From positions 1-64,000 of the forward strand of contig JAFLVJ010000001.1 in the NCBI GenBank assembly GCA_022508375.1: DNA of 64,000 nucleotides. The letters are read 5' to 3'. Numbering within the stretch: position 1 is the first letter of the stretch; each line of letters begins with the position of its first letter. Shown here in pieces: positions 8,503 to 15,739 of the stretch. This stretch comes from Clostridiales bacterium (GTDB taxonomy: Bacteria; Bacillota; Clostridia; Christensenellales; CAG-314). The notes beneath the pieces are model-generated. The model ran no database searches. It saw only the letters and a program-made list of their open reading frames with translations, and had not been told where the DNA came from. The translations under genes were made by a program, and so were the position numbers.

Positions 8503-9351
8503 TTATCTACCTATTTGCGGTAGCTTTGACCAATCGTAATCACCGAGGATATTTACCTTGATGGTAACGATTTGGTTCATCATGGAGAATGACGGAACTG
8601 TGCTCTCTTCCGTTTCGTCGGTGTAAACCTTTCTAGTCGATGTTGTAGAGGTAAATCCCTTGAGGTTTGCAAGAACGTTAGAGTTAACCTTAGTGTTTTC
8701 AACAGGATCATTATCGCCTACTTTATAGGACATGGATACCATGTGCGCGAATACGGCGTAGTTGTTGGAACTAAGCGTGTTTTTGTCCGTAGCGAGAATA
8801 AGCGCGCCGTTTGCAGTGTCGAAGTTAGCGTTATCGGGAGTATATTCCTCGTGGTACATTGCCAACGAGAAAATATTGAATTCCGCATAGCCATCCTTGG
8901 GCTGGCTGTACTTGTTGCTCTTAAATTCGCCCTTGAACGTAGTATCCAAAGCGTTGTTGACGAACCAATTCTTTTTGCCATCCTCTCTTATGCTATCCTT
9001 GTAGCAGTATCTACCCAAAATCATGTAATTAAGAGAAGAATTATACTTGTCAATTACACTATTATTGTAGCTACCTTCATTTGCAAGCTGAATAAATCTG
9101 ATAACTGCCAGCGGAGCCTGACTAAGTAACAAATCGTAAGTGATTACCACTTCGTAATTCGTACTTACGCCATTGCTGGTGAGCGTATAGTTGAGAATAA
9201 GTTCCGCTTGCGGATTGTCGTATTGTTTAACCAACGAATTGACCTGTGAACGGGACATAAATCTGTTGGAAGGAACATAACTGCAAGCGCAAACGCTTAC
9301 TAGCATAATTGCCAAAACTAAAACTACCAAAACTTTTTTCAAATTTTTCAT
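8503..9351 (-). CDS. Divergent cyclophilin-like lipoprotein
   Basis: A 282-residue exported protein. Residues 1-23 are a lipoprotein signal: a basic KNLKK, a hydrophobic core and a lipobox ending VCAC, so Cys23 would be lipidated. The mature part resembles a peptidyl-prolyl isomerase of the cyclophilin class. APLAVIRFIQLANEGSYNN recalls the family's PITVENFLKLVDEGFYD stretch, and GALILAT...NNYAVFAHMV recalls the GMLSMAN...SQFFI core. The catalytic arginine/glutamine signature is not clear, so activity is uncertain. It probably helps folding outside the membrane. It starts 11 bp after the end of the upstream pseudouridine synthase gene and ends in a terminator. Confidence 0.65.
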   Translation of the reverse strand: MKNLKKVLVVLVLAIMLVSVCACSYVPSNRFMSRSQVNSLVKQYDNPQAELILNYTLTSNGVSTNYEVVITYDLLLSQAPLAVIRFIQLANEGSYNNSVIDKYNSSLNYMILGRYCYKDSIREDGKKNWFVNNALDTTFKGEFKSNKYSQPKDGYAEFNIFSLAMYHEEYTPDNANFDTANGALILATDKNTLSSNNYAVFAHMVSMSYKVGDNDPVENTKVNSNVLANLKGFTSTTSTRKVYTDETEESTVPSFSMMNQIVTIKVNILGDYDWSKLPQIGR

Positions 9352-9362
9352 AAATACCTCGT

Positions 9363-10214
9363 TTATTGCTTCTTGTAGTACTGTGATAAATCTATATTTA
9401 ATACAACGCTCTTACCGTCCAGATACTTTAGGGCACCGTGATCGAAATGGAACGTCACCTTGGTGCAACACAAAAGTTGTGTTTTGACCCTGAATCTGCG
9501 GTTGACCTTGTTAATGCCATATTTGCCATCGCCCAAAATTGGCAGGCGTATATGCGCAAGATGCGCTCGAATCTGATGAGTACGTCCCGTGATAAGTTTA
9601 ACCTCCAACAGCGACAACTCACCTAGTTTTTTTAACATCGTGTAATGGGTTTCAATGGGAAGATATCCTTGCTTGGGAGTATCCGATATATATACCATAC
9701 TTTTTTTCGCATCCTTAAACAGATACGCTTTAAGCTGTGCCTTGGGTTTTTGCGGGGCACCCACTACAATACAGTGATAAGTCTTGTCAATGTCCCTATC
9801 CTTGAAGGACGCCAACAGCTCAGTTTCCGCCGTTTTGTTTAGCGCAAAAACAACCAACCCCATTGTGTTGCGGTCCAGGCGGTGAACGGGAACTGCGGTG
9901 GTATCCGTCAAGATATTGTTGATACGTTCCGTCAGTGAGCCTTCGCCCTGCACCTCTATACCTGCATTTTTGTTTACAACCAAAATATTGTCATCGCGAT
10001 ATACAACTTCTACGCTATCCTTTTCCCTATCGGCAAGATAGACGTACACAACGTCGCCCACGTTGACATTCATGTCGGTGCCGACGCGAACCCCGTTGAT
10101 TTTGACGCTTTTGGACTTGATGACTTTTTGAATTCGATAGTAACCAAGATCGGTATTTTCGCCAATTGCATCAGACAATAATTGCTTGCTTTTTACCTCT
10201 ATTTCTTTAAGCAT
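9363..10214 (-). CDS. RluA-family RNA pseudouridine synthase
   Basis: A 283-residue enzyme converting specific uridines in rRNA (or tRNA) to pseudouridine. An N-terminal S4 RNA-binding domain (about 15-60) ends in NVGDVVYVYL. The catalytic motif is VHRLDRNTMGLVVFA, with the active aspartate in HRLD. The family's later motif LITGRTHQIRAHLAHI is intact. The RluC, RluD and YlyB/YjbO subtypes cannot be separated by eye, so no gene symbol is given. It is followed after 11 bp by the lipoprotein gene. Confidence 0.92.
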   Translation of the reverse strand: MLKEIEVKSKQLLSDAIGENTDLGYYRIQKVIKSKSVKINGVRVGTDMNVNVGDVVYVYLADREKDSVEVVYRDDNILVVNKNAGIEVQGEGSLTERINNILTDTTAVPVHRLDRNTMGLVVFALNKTAETELLASFKDRDIDKTYHCIVVGAPQKPKAQLKAYLFKDAKKSMVYISDTPKQGYLPIETHYTMLKKLGELSLLEVKLITGRTHQIRAHLAHIRLPILGDGKYGINKVNRRFRVKTQLLCCTKVTFHFDHGALKYLDGKSVVLNIDLSQYYKKQ

Positions 10215-10349
10215 AAAATGATTATATCAAATACTTGTAAAAAAAGCAAATATTTGATATTAAATAATATATATAGGAATTTCGCTCAGCTTAAGGTTTT
10301 ATAAGCATGCAACATTTTCTTTTCTTGCGCTTAAATTATCGCAAAAGTA

Positions 10350-10369
10350 TATTATGTCTAAAATAGTAT
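10350..10369 (+). repeat. Dispersed 20-bp motif, copy B
   Basis: This copy of TATTATGTSTRAAATAGTAT lies in the 283-bp gap between the pseudouridine synthase start and the ylmC end. TTGCGC at 10325-10330 and TATATT at 10348-10353 are 17 bp apart, so a plus-strand promoter could overlap it. Apart from the small frame beginning inside the motif I see no gene here. Confidence 0.7.
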
Positions 10370-10434
10370 GCTACGAATGTGGTAAAAATAGAAGTAAAAA
10401 TGCCCTTTATGTTGATAAAGAGCAATTAAATTAG
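10354..10434 (+). other. Possible 26-codon frame starting in motif copy B
   Basis: ATG inside the motif opens 26 codons ending in TAG, encoding a basic peptide beginning MSKIVCYECGKN with one CxxC. There is no ribosome binding site. The other motif copies open frames that stop after 6-20 codons with unrelated sequence, so the DNA motif rather than a peptide appears conserved. It is listed because a CxxC micropeptide cannot be excluded. Confidence 0.2.
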
Positions 10435-10497
10435 ATAGGCATCGTCTATAAAAGTTTTTTCTACTAATAACTCGAATTTAAATTTCGCAAATCTATC

Positions 10498-10809
10498 TTA
10501 CAGATAATCATCCACACTTTTATCGTAGGGAGCGCCGTCAAGATTCATTTCCGACGATCTCGTCACGCTTGTCAATGACGCAGAATCCAAAGATACCAAT
10601 ATAACGTCGTTACCGATTTTGGATATGTTGCACCACGGAATAAAAATATCCTCACTCGCCTTGAATAATCTGCGTACACCCGGCACCACCACGCCAAGAA
10701 CGTTTTTACCGTTGCTGTCCACTATCATATCTATTATCTTGCCCATGCGAGCACCGTTCTGCAAATTGACTACTTCCTTTGAGCGAAGTTCAGTATAACT
10801 TATTTCCAT
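10498..10809 (-). CDS. YlmC/YmxH-family PRC-barrel sporulation protein
   Basis: A 103-residue PRC-barrel domain protein of the YlmC/YmxH family. The typical features are an N-terminal SYTELRSKEVVNLQNGARMG, a central IIDMIVDSNGKNVLGVVVPG and IPWCNISKIGNDVILV. The role is poorly defined; family members are made during sporulation in Bacillus. It lies 159 bp downstream of sigG, which matches the sigG-ylmC order common in Clostridia. No terminator is evident between the two genes. The C-terminal 20 residues are variable. Confidence 0.85.
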   Translation of the reverse strand: MEISYTELRSKEVVNLQNGARMGKIIDMIVDSNGKNVLGVVVPGVRRLFKASEDIFIPWCNISKIGNDVILVSLDSASLTSVTRSSEMNLDGAPYDKSVDDYL

Positions 10810-10968
10810 ACATTACTCCGCTACTATTGTATAGCTGCGAAGCAACAAACAGTACGGAATAAAATAAAAAGGTACAAGCATTCAACCATATTCAACACAG
10901 AGACGAGAGTATTACGCTACAAAATAATCCGCAATGTAGTTAAGGCGTATGTGCATAATACTCGAGCA

Positions 10969-11739
10969 TCACGACATCTCGTTGCGCAAATGAACCATGG
11001 CGTTCTTTTCCAAACGGGAAACCTGTGCCTGACTTAACCCTATTTCGCGCGATACTTCCATTTGAGTTTTCCCTTCGAAGTATCGTTTAAGCAAAATATT
11101 TTTTTCCTTGTCTTCCAAGGTGTTGAGCGCATCGAAAAGCGTTACGTTTTCCGCCCAGATATATTCGGAGCACTTGCCGTCCGATATGTGATCCTGAAGA
11201 GTCAAGCTGTCGTCTTCATCGGAATAGACAGCTTCGGACAGAGAAACAGGCTCGGATATAGCGTCAAGGCAGTACAACACCTTGTAAACGGGCAACTGCA
11301 TTTCGTCAGCTATCTGCTGAATAGACGCCTCGTCAACGCTTTCCGCTTCCAGTTTTTCTCTCGTTTGCAACGCCTGATATGCAACGTCACGTATTCCGCG
11401 ACTCACTCGCATAGAGCCTTCGCGCAAGAACCGTCTTATCTCCCCCACTATCATGGGTACTGCGTAAGTACTGAAGCAAACGCCAACGCTCACTCGAAAA
11501 TTATCTACCGCCTTTATCAACCCTACGCAACCGATTTGAAATAGGTCGTCAGGGTTATCCACTCGGTAGCTGTACCTCTGTACGATAGATAGAACCAAAC
11601 GCAAGTTACAATTGATGAAGTAATTTCTTGCATTTGCGTCACCTTGTTCTATTCGTATCAGCAGTTCGTTGGATTCCTTTTGCGATAGTTTCGGCAGTGC
11701 CGACGTATCTACTCCGCATATAATAACCTTCTTGCTCAT
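10969..11739 (-). CDS. sigG: RNA polymerase sigma factor SigG (late forespore)
   Basis: A 256-residue sigma-70 family factor for late forespore genes. It is recognised by the N-terminal IICGVDTSALPKLS signature, region 2 DDLFQIGCVGLIKAVDNF, STYAVPMIVGEIRRFLR, the region 3 stretch RVSRGIRDVAYQAL and the region 4 helix-turn-helix IGLSQAQVSRLEKNA. The ATG has no visible ribosome binding site. The best promoter match is a SigF-like element ending only 6 bp before the ATG, so the mRNA may be leaderless. The gene stands apart from sigE/spoIIGA, which often adjoin it in other spore formers, and is followed by ylmC. Confidence 0.95.
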   Translation of the reverse strand: MSKKVIICGVDTSALPKLSQKESNELLIRIEQGDANARNYFINCNLRLVLSIVQRYSYRVDNPDDLFQIGCVGLIKAVDNFRVSVGVCFSTYAVPMIVGEIRRFLREGSMRVSRGIRDVAYQALQTREKLEAESVDEASIQQIADEMQLPVYKVLYCLDAISEPVSLSEAVYSDEDDSLTLQDHISDGKCSEYIWAENVTLFDALNTLEDKEKNILLKRYFEGKTQMEVSREIGLSQAQVSRLEKNAMVHLRNEMS

Positions 11740-11745
11740 AAAAAT

Positions 11746-11774
11746 ATTTTGAACTTTTGGGCGGTCAAATATAC
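11746..11774 (-). promoter_or_regulatory. Candidate SigF/SigG-type promoter of sigG
   Basis: The minus strand shows GTATA (11774-11770), 15 bp, then GTTCAAAAT (11754-11746). This fits the forespore consensus GyATA-N15-GGnnAnAnT with one mismatch. It would let SigF switch on sigG. Confidence 0.5.
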
Positions 11775-11781
11775 AGAATAC

Positions 11782-11810
11782 AAAAAAGTAGCCACTCCGC
11801 GAGGAGTGGC
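11782..11810 (-). terminator. Terminator of the UDP-sugar pyrophosphorylase gene
   Basis: A 20-nt perfect hairpin, GCCACTCC paired with GGAGTGGC across TCGC, followed on the minus strand by TACTTTTTTG. Confidence 0.88.
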
Positions 11811-11823
11811 ATAATTTAATTAT

Positions 11824-13035
11824 TTACAGTTTTATTCCGTTTTGTTCAAGCAACGCTTGTGCGCTTTCAACACTATCAACGCCCGTTTTGTTTTTGATGG
11901 GAGCAAACTCTTTTTCCCGTACTACCTCAAATGGCAAGCAACTTTCCATCAGTCGAACCATATCGAGAATAAGTGTTTCAAATTTGTAACCGTTTTCAAT
12001 TTCGGGCTTAAAATAACGTCCTGTTTCGTCAATATACGGTATTTTTTTCTTTACTACATGCACGGGAATACGCTTTTCCACTGTTTCCTTCAGCTTAGAA
12101 ACGCTAAACAAATAATTGAGGATTACGCCAAACGAATAAACAAGCCTGCCGTCTTTGTCAACTTGATTTGCCATGTCATCCGTTAGTTCATAGTATTCGA
12201 TAACGGATGGAAGTCCGTCTTCCAAACACAAAGCACCCACACGCTCGTAGGGATTAGTTTTACGTACGAATTTCGCCCCGCTGTTAAATCCGCTTGCAAT
12301 GGTCGCGCCCACAAACACAGGATCGGCAATGCGTTGCAACACGTTATCTACAGCAAAGACGTTGAGCCACTCTATATCGGGAAAATCTTTCAGCACGTCT
12401 GCCCTTACGAGGGAACTATACCAACCGCCATTGCCATTCGGCGACAACGCAAGTTGCGATTTCGTTTCCAACAGCAGCTTGCCATTTAAATCCACGGCAG
12501 GAGCCATATCCTGTGCAAAAAAACGCACGTAACCTGTCGGATAGCCGAAATAGTTGTGTTTCTCAAAAAATTGCTTGGTTTCACCGTCGTTTTTTTGACT
12601 GGTCATAATAAACAACGGAACGCATGTTTTACATTGATTGCAGACCTCAAGCAGGTTGTGAATGAGTTGTTCGAATATGTACAAGGGTCGTGTCAGACCT
12701 ATGTCATAAGCTCCCTTGGGAGCGTCAGAACCAAGTCGAGTCCCCTGCCCACCTGCAAGTAACACTGCTCCAACCTTGCCACCCCGAATAGCCTTGCTAC
12801 CTATCTGAGCAAATTCGTCACGGCGCAATTGAATATCCTTCAAAGACAACCCGGTAATAGGTTGCACCCTACCCTTACCGCTCAAATCTTCGGGATTGCT
12901 CCACAAACTGAGGATATCCCAATCGATAGCCTCCAGTTGGCGCGTTAGCTTCGCGCGATCTTCTTTATTTAAACTATCCAAAACCGAAAGCAAATGCTGT
13001 TGACCTTCGGCAACAAGTTTATCTTTAAGTTTCAT
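11824..13035 (-). CDS. UDP-sugar pyrophosphorylase, eukaryote-like UDPGP family
   Basis: A 403-residue nucleotidyltransferase of the UDPGP/UAP1 superfamily that makes a UDP-sugar from UTP and a sugar-1-phosphate. Substrate could be GlcNAc-1-P or a hexose-1-P. The nucleotide loop AVLLAGGQGTRLG lies near 88-100, with PKGAYDIGL just after. PNGNGGWYSSL and FAVDNVLQRIADPVF match the uridine-binding and metal-binding stretches. A late PIKNKTGVDS matches the family C-terminal loop. It is unrelated in type to GalU and GlmU. It stands alone, with a terminator behind and a 10-bp inverted repeat in its upstream region. Confidence 0.85.
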   Translation of the reverse strand: MKLKDKLVAEGQQHLLSVLDSLNKEDRAKLTRQLEAIDWDILSLWSNPEDLSGKGRVQPITGLSLKDIQLRRDEFAQIGSKAIRGGKVGAVLLAGGQGTRLGSDAPKGAYDIGLTRPLYIFEQLIHNLLEVCNQCKTCVPLFIMTSQKNDGETKQFFEKHNYFGYPTGYVRFFAQDMAPAVDLNGKLLLETKSQLALSPNGNGGWYSSLVRADVLKDFPDIEWLNVFAVDNVLQRIADPVFVGATIASGFNSGAKFVRKTNPYERVGALCLEDGLPSVIEYYELTDDMANQVDKDGRLVYSFGVILNYLFSVSKLKETVEKRIPVHVVKKKIPYIDETGRYFKPEIENGYKFETLILDMVRLMESCLPFEVVREKEFAPIKNKTGVDSVESAQALLEQNGIKL

Positions 13036-13048
13036 AATTTCATCCTGT

Positions 13049-13103
13049 TCACGTTGCTACGCGTCTAATTTACAACATAATAATACCATATTTTTAGCAA
13101 CGT
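13049..13103. repeat. 10-bp inverted repeat upstream of the UDP-sugar pyrophosphorylase gene
   Basis: CACGTTGCTA (13049-13058) and TAGCAACGTG (13094-13103) are exact reverse complements 35 bp apart. They flank a possible minus-strand -10 TATTAT and lie just above the start codon, so an operator or a leader hairpin is possible. Confidence 0.45.
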
Positions 13104-13261
13104 GTATAGATAAATTCACTCCAATTCGTTGCATAAAGCATTATTTTTTTTGAAAGCAAACGCCACTCCTTGCCAATGATATATGCTTTAATCTATAAAT
13201 ATACGTTTAAATGTCAAATATACATACTTGCAAAAGAGAACAAATATACAAGCGCCAATTA

Positions 13262-13290
13262 TTGACAATATCTTAGTTATATAATACAAT
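13262..13290 (+). promoter_or_regulatory. Promoter of the IlvD/Edd-like gene
   Basis: TTGACA (13262-13267), 17 bp, TACAAT (13285-13290). The ATG follows 17 bp later with a GAGGTG ribosome binding site. Confidence 0.8.
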
Positions 13291-13307
13291 ATTTAACGAG
13301 GTGTATT

Positions 13308-14954
13308 ATGTTACGAGAATATATCAAACAACTAGATAAACTTCCGCAGTCGGCAATGGCAAATAGCCTAGAAATTGACTCAAACAAACCGATTATCGGC
13401 ATTGTTTCCGCGCAAAACGAGCTTGCTGTAGCGCACAATCATCTTGATGATATCTATCAGCGTGTAAAGGAAGGAGTATTGTCCAAAGGCGCGTCGGCAA
13501 AAATAATTCACGTGCCATCAATTGACAACACTGCTTTACGCGGCACACAATCGGCGAAGTACGACCTACCTTCGCGTGAATTGACGGCAAATGCTATAGA
13601 ACTTGCGTGTTCCACCGATTACTTCGACGGATTGGTATTTGTTGCAAGCGAACCCAACATCGTTGCGGGAATGTTACTGGGCGCAATACGCTTAAATATG
13701 CCATGCGCCTTCATTTGCCAGGGTGTGATGACTCCGATATACGACCAAGGCGTAGAACATGGGCTTTATTACTTCTACGACCAGATTGCAAAGGTAAAAC
13801 TGGGCAGCACTCCGCACAATCAACTGGCGAAAATTACAAAGAATATTCCGCTTGTGACCGGCACCGACTGCGACAGCTACGGCGCAAACAGCTTCAACTG
13901 CGTGTTGGAAGTCCTTGGACTTGCGGCAAAAGGAAACGGCACCGCCACTGCAACGTCTGCCGAACGGTACAATATCGCATACAAAACCGGCGAATTGGCG
14001 GTTACCCTCGTACAGGGCAAGTGTTCTCCTCGCAGAATGATCAAACAAACAACGCTGTGCAATGCAATCAAGTTTGACCTTGCTTGTGGCGGAAGCACCA
14101 GCACACTGTTAAATCTGATTGCTATAGCAAAGGAACTGGCAATAAAAAACGTAAACCTTAAAGCTATTTCCGAAATATGCAAAAAGACCCCGTTGCTACT
14201 ACGCAAAGAAAAGCTCGACGTGTGTCTTATGACGCAGTTCCACAATGCAGGCGGATCCTACGCCATGCTAAAACAATTGCTTGAAGCGAAATTGGTTACA
14301 GGAGATACCACTCTTTACGAAGATTCGACGTTAGACGACGTATTATCCGAAGTCACAATTGCCAACACAAACGTAATTTGTCCTATCGAAAATTGTGTTG
14401 CAAGCTCCGCACGTATAAAGGTAATAGACGGAAACGTAGCCGAGGAAGGGGCGCTTGTACAATTTAACGGAACAGACGTCGAATTTACAGGTGTTGCAAA
14501 GATATACAACAACGAGGAAATGGCTGTGGAGGCAATACTACGTCGCGAAATTCACACCGGCGACGTCGTGGTAATACGTGGCGAAGGTCCCAAGAGCGGT
14601 CCCGGAATGAGAGAAATCTACGTTTCACTAGCGCTTTTGAAAGCATTCGGACTGGAGAAAGTTGCAGTAGTTACAGACGGCAGAATTGCCGACATTTACA
14701 ACGGATTTGCAGTCGGTCACGTCACTCCGGAAACGGGGGAAAGAAATATTTTCAGCGTTTTGCAAGACGGCGATGAAATCGAAATTAACGTGGCAAAAGG
14801 CAAAATCAACTGTGACATAAAAGCAAAAGAGCTTGCCAACCGTTACAGAAACTGTGACGAAGGCGTTGGAAATTACGGCAATCTCTTCCTCAAAAACTGG
14901 TCAAAAACTTGTGGAAGCGCAAGCGAAGGTTGCGTTACCAAAGTTACAAAATAA
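13308..14954 (+). CDS. IlvD/Edd-family protein lacking canonical active-site residues
   Basis: A 548-residue full-length member of the dihydroxy-acid / 6-phosphogluconate dehydratase family. Conserved scaffold motifs are DLPSREL (about 86-92), FDLACGGSTSTLLNL, GEGPKSGPGMREI and TDGR...GHVTPE. The chemistry residues differ by my alignment. The cluster/metal motif CDK is Glu115-Pro116-Asn117, and the third cluster cysteine position is Asp187 (with Cys188 next to it). The metal-ligand Asp of DGIAMGH is Asn74, and the catalytic Ser of GRFSG is Ala in GRIAD. Normal amino-acid or Entner-Doudoroff dehydratase activity is therefore doubtful. It has its own strong promoter and terminator and no pathway neighbours. 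Intact length argues against a decaying pseudogene. Confidence 0.8.
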   Translation: MLREYIKQLDKLPQSAMANSLEIDSNKPIIGIVSAQNELAVAHNHLDDIYQRVKEGVLSKGASAKIIHVPSIDNTALRGTQSAKYDLPSRELTANAIELACSTDYFDGLVFVASEPNIVAGMLLGAIRLNMPCAFICQGVMTPIYDQGVEHGLYYFYDQIAKVKLGSTPHNQLAKITKNIPLVTGTDCDSYGANSFNCVLEVLGLAAKGNGTATATSAERYNIAYKTGELAVTLVQGKCSPRRMIKQTTLCNAIKFDLACGGSTSTLLNLIAIAKELAIKNVNLKAISEICKKTPLLLRKEKLDVCLMTQFHNAGGSYAMLKQLLEAKLVTGDTTLYEDSTLDDVLSEVTIANTNVICPIENCVASSARIKVIDGNVAEEGALVQFNGTDVEFTGVAKIYNNEEMAVEAILRREIHTGDVVVIRGEGPKSGPGMREIYVSLALLKAFGLEKVAVVTDGRIADIYNGFAVGHVTPETGERNIFSVLQDGDEIEINVAKGKINCDIKAKELANRYRNCDEGVGNYGNLFLKNWSKTCGSASEGCVTKVTK

Positions 14955-15011
14955 CGATTATTACAAACCGTTTTTCAAAAATATAACCTAATATTTCCAA
15001 TATCGAATAAC

Positions 15012-15045
15012 AAAAAAACTGTACCGTCGCGTACAGTTTTTTTTT
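15012..15045. terminator. Bidirectional terminator between the IlvD-like gene and tdk
   Basis: AACTGTAC and GTACAGTT pair across a 6-nt loop. An A-run lies on one side and nine T on the other, so it can serve both convergent genes. Confidence 0.88.
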
Positions 15046-15056
15046 GATATATTAAA

Positions 15057-15668
15057 CTAACTTTTACGTGCCTTTTTCAGTTCCTTTTTCCAGCACCAGT
15101 AACACATTCCCTCATAACTTTCGTCGCCGCCAATTAGCACAACAGGACCGTCGTCAACACATTTACCGTCAATAAAACGGGCGTTTACCGTTGCTTTGCG
15201 ACCGCATCGGCAAACGGACTTGATTTCCTGCAGGGAATCCGCCAGTTCCACCAAACGCTTACTGCCTTCAAATAGTTGACAACGGAAATCCAACAAGAGT
15301 CCGTAACACAGCACGGTAACTTGCTTGGTTAATTCCTTGAGTTGATTTATCTGTTCGGTAGTACAAAACTGCGCTTCATCCACTATTATACACTCATAGG
15401 TATTGTCAGCGCTTGCCTTAGTAAACAAATCAACAAAGCTTTCACTCGGAGCAATGGTAAAACACTCCTGTTGCAACCCGATACGCGAACGAACCATACG
15501 AACTTCGTTGTCATCTCGTGTGTCAAGAGCAGGCTTGACAAGCAAGACCTTCATTCCCTTTTGTTCGTAGTTGAACTTGCACATCAACGCTTGCGCAGAT
15601 TTGCTACTTGCCATTGTTCCGTATTTGAAATAAAGCTTCGGCATAACCATTTTCCTTTGTTCACTCAT
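15057..15668 (-). CDS. tdk: Thymidine kinase
   Basis: A 203-residue type II thymidine kinase that salvages thymidine to dTMP in the cytosol. The P-loop is GTMASSKSAQ (about 17-26), in place of the usual GPMFSGKT. The Walker B-like IIVDEAQF, the lasso region, and the structural zinc cysteines in CRCG (about 152) and CYWC (about 193) are all present. GAGGA precedes the ATG. The P-loop deviates from the common form but keeps the glycine, lysine and serine. It ends at the bidirectional terminator shared with the convergent IlvD-like gene. Confidence 0.93.
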   Translation of the reverse strand: MSEQRKMVMPKLYFKYGTMASSKSAQALMCKFNYEQKGMKVLLVKPALDTRDDNEVRMVRSRIGLQQECFTIAPSESFVDLFTKASADNTYECIIVDEAQFCTTEQINQLKELTKQVTVLCYGLLLDFRCQLFEGSKRLVELADSLQEIKSVCRCGRKATVNARFIDGKCVDDGPVVLIGGDESYEGMCYWCWKKELKKARKS

Positions 15669-15739
15669 AATTTTATCCTCAAAAGTAGCTCAACGTTTGC
15701 TGTTGACATTTGTAAGCAATTTACTTGCAACACAATATA

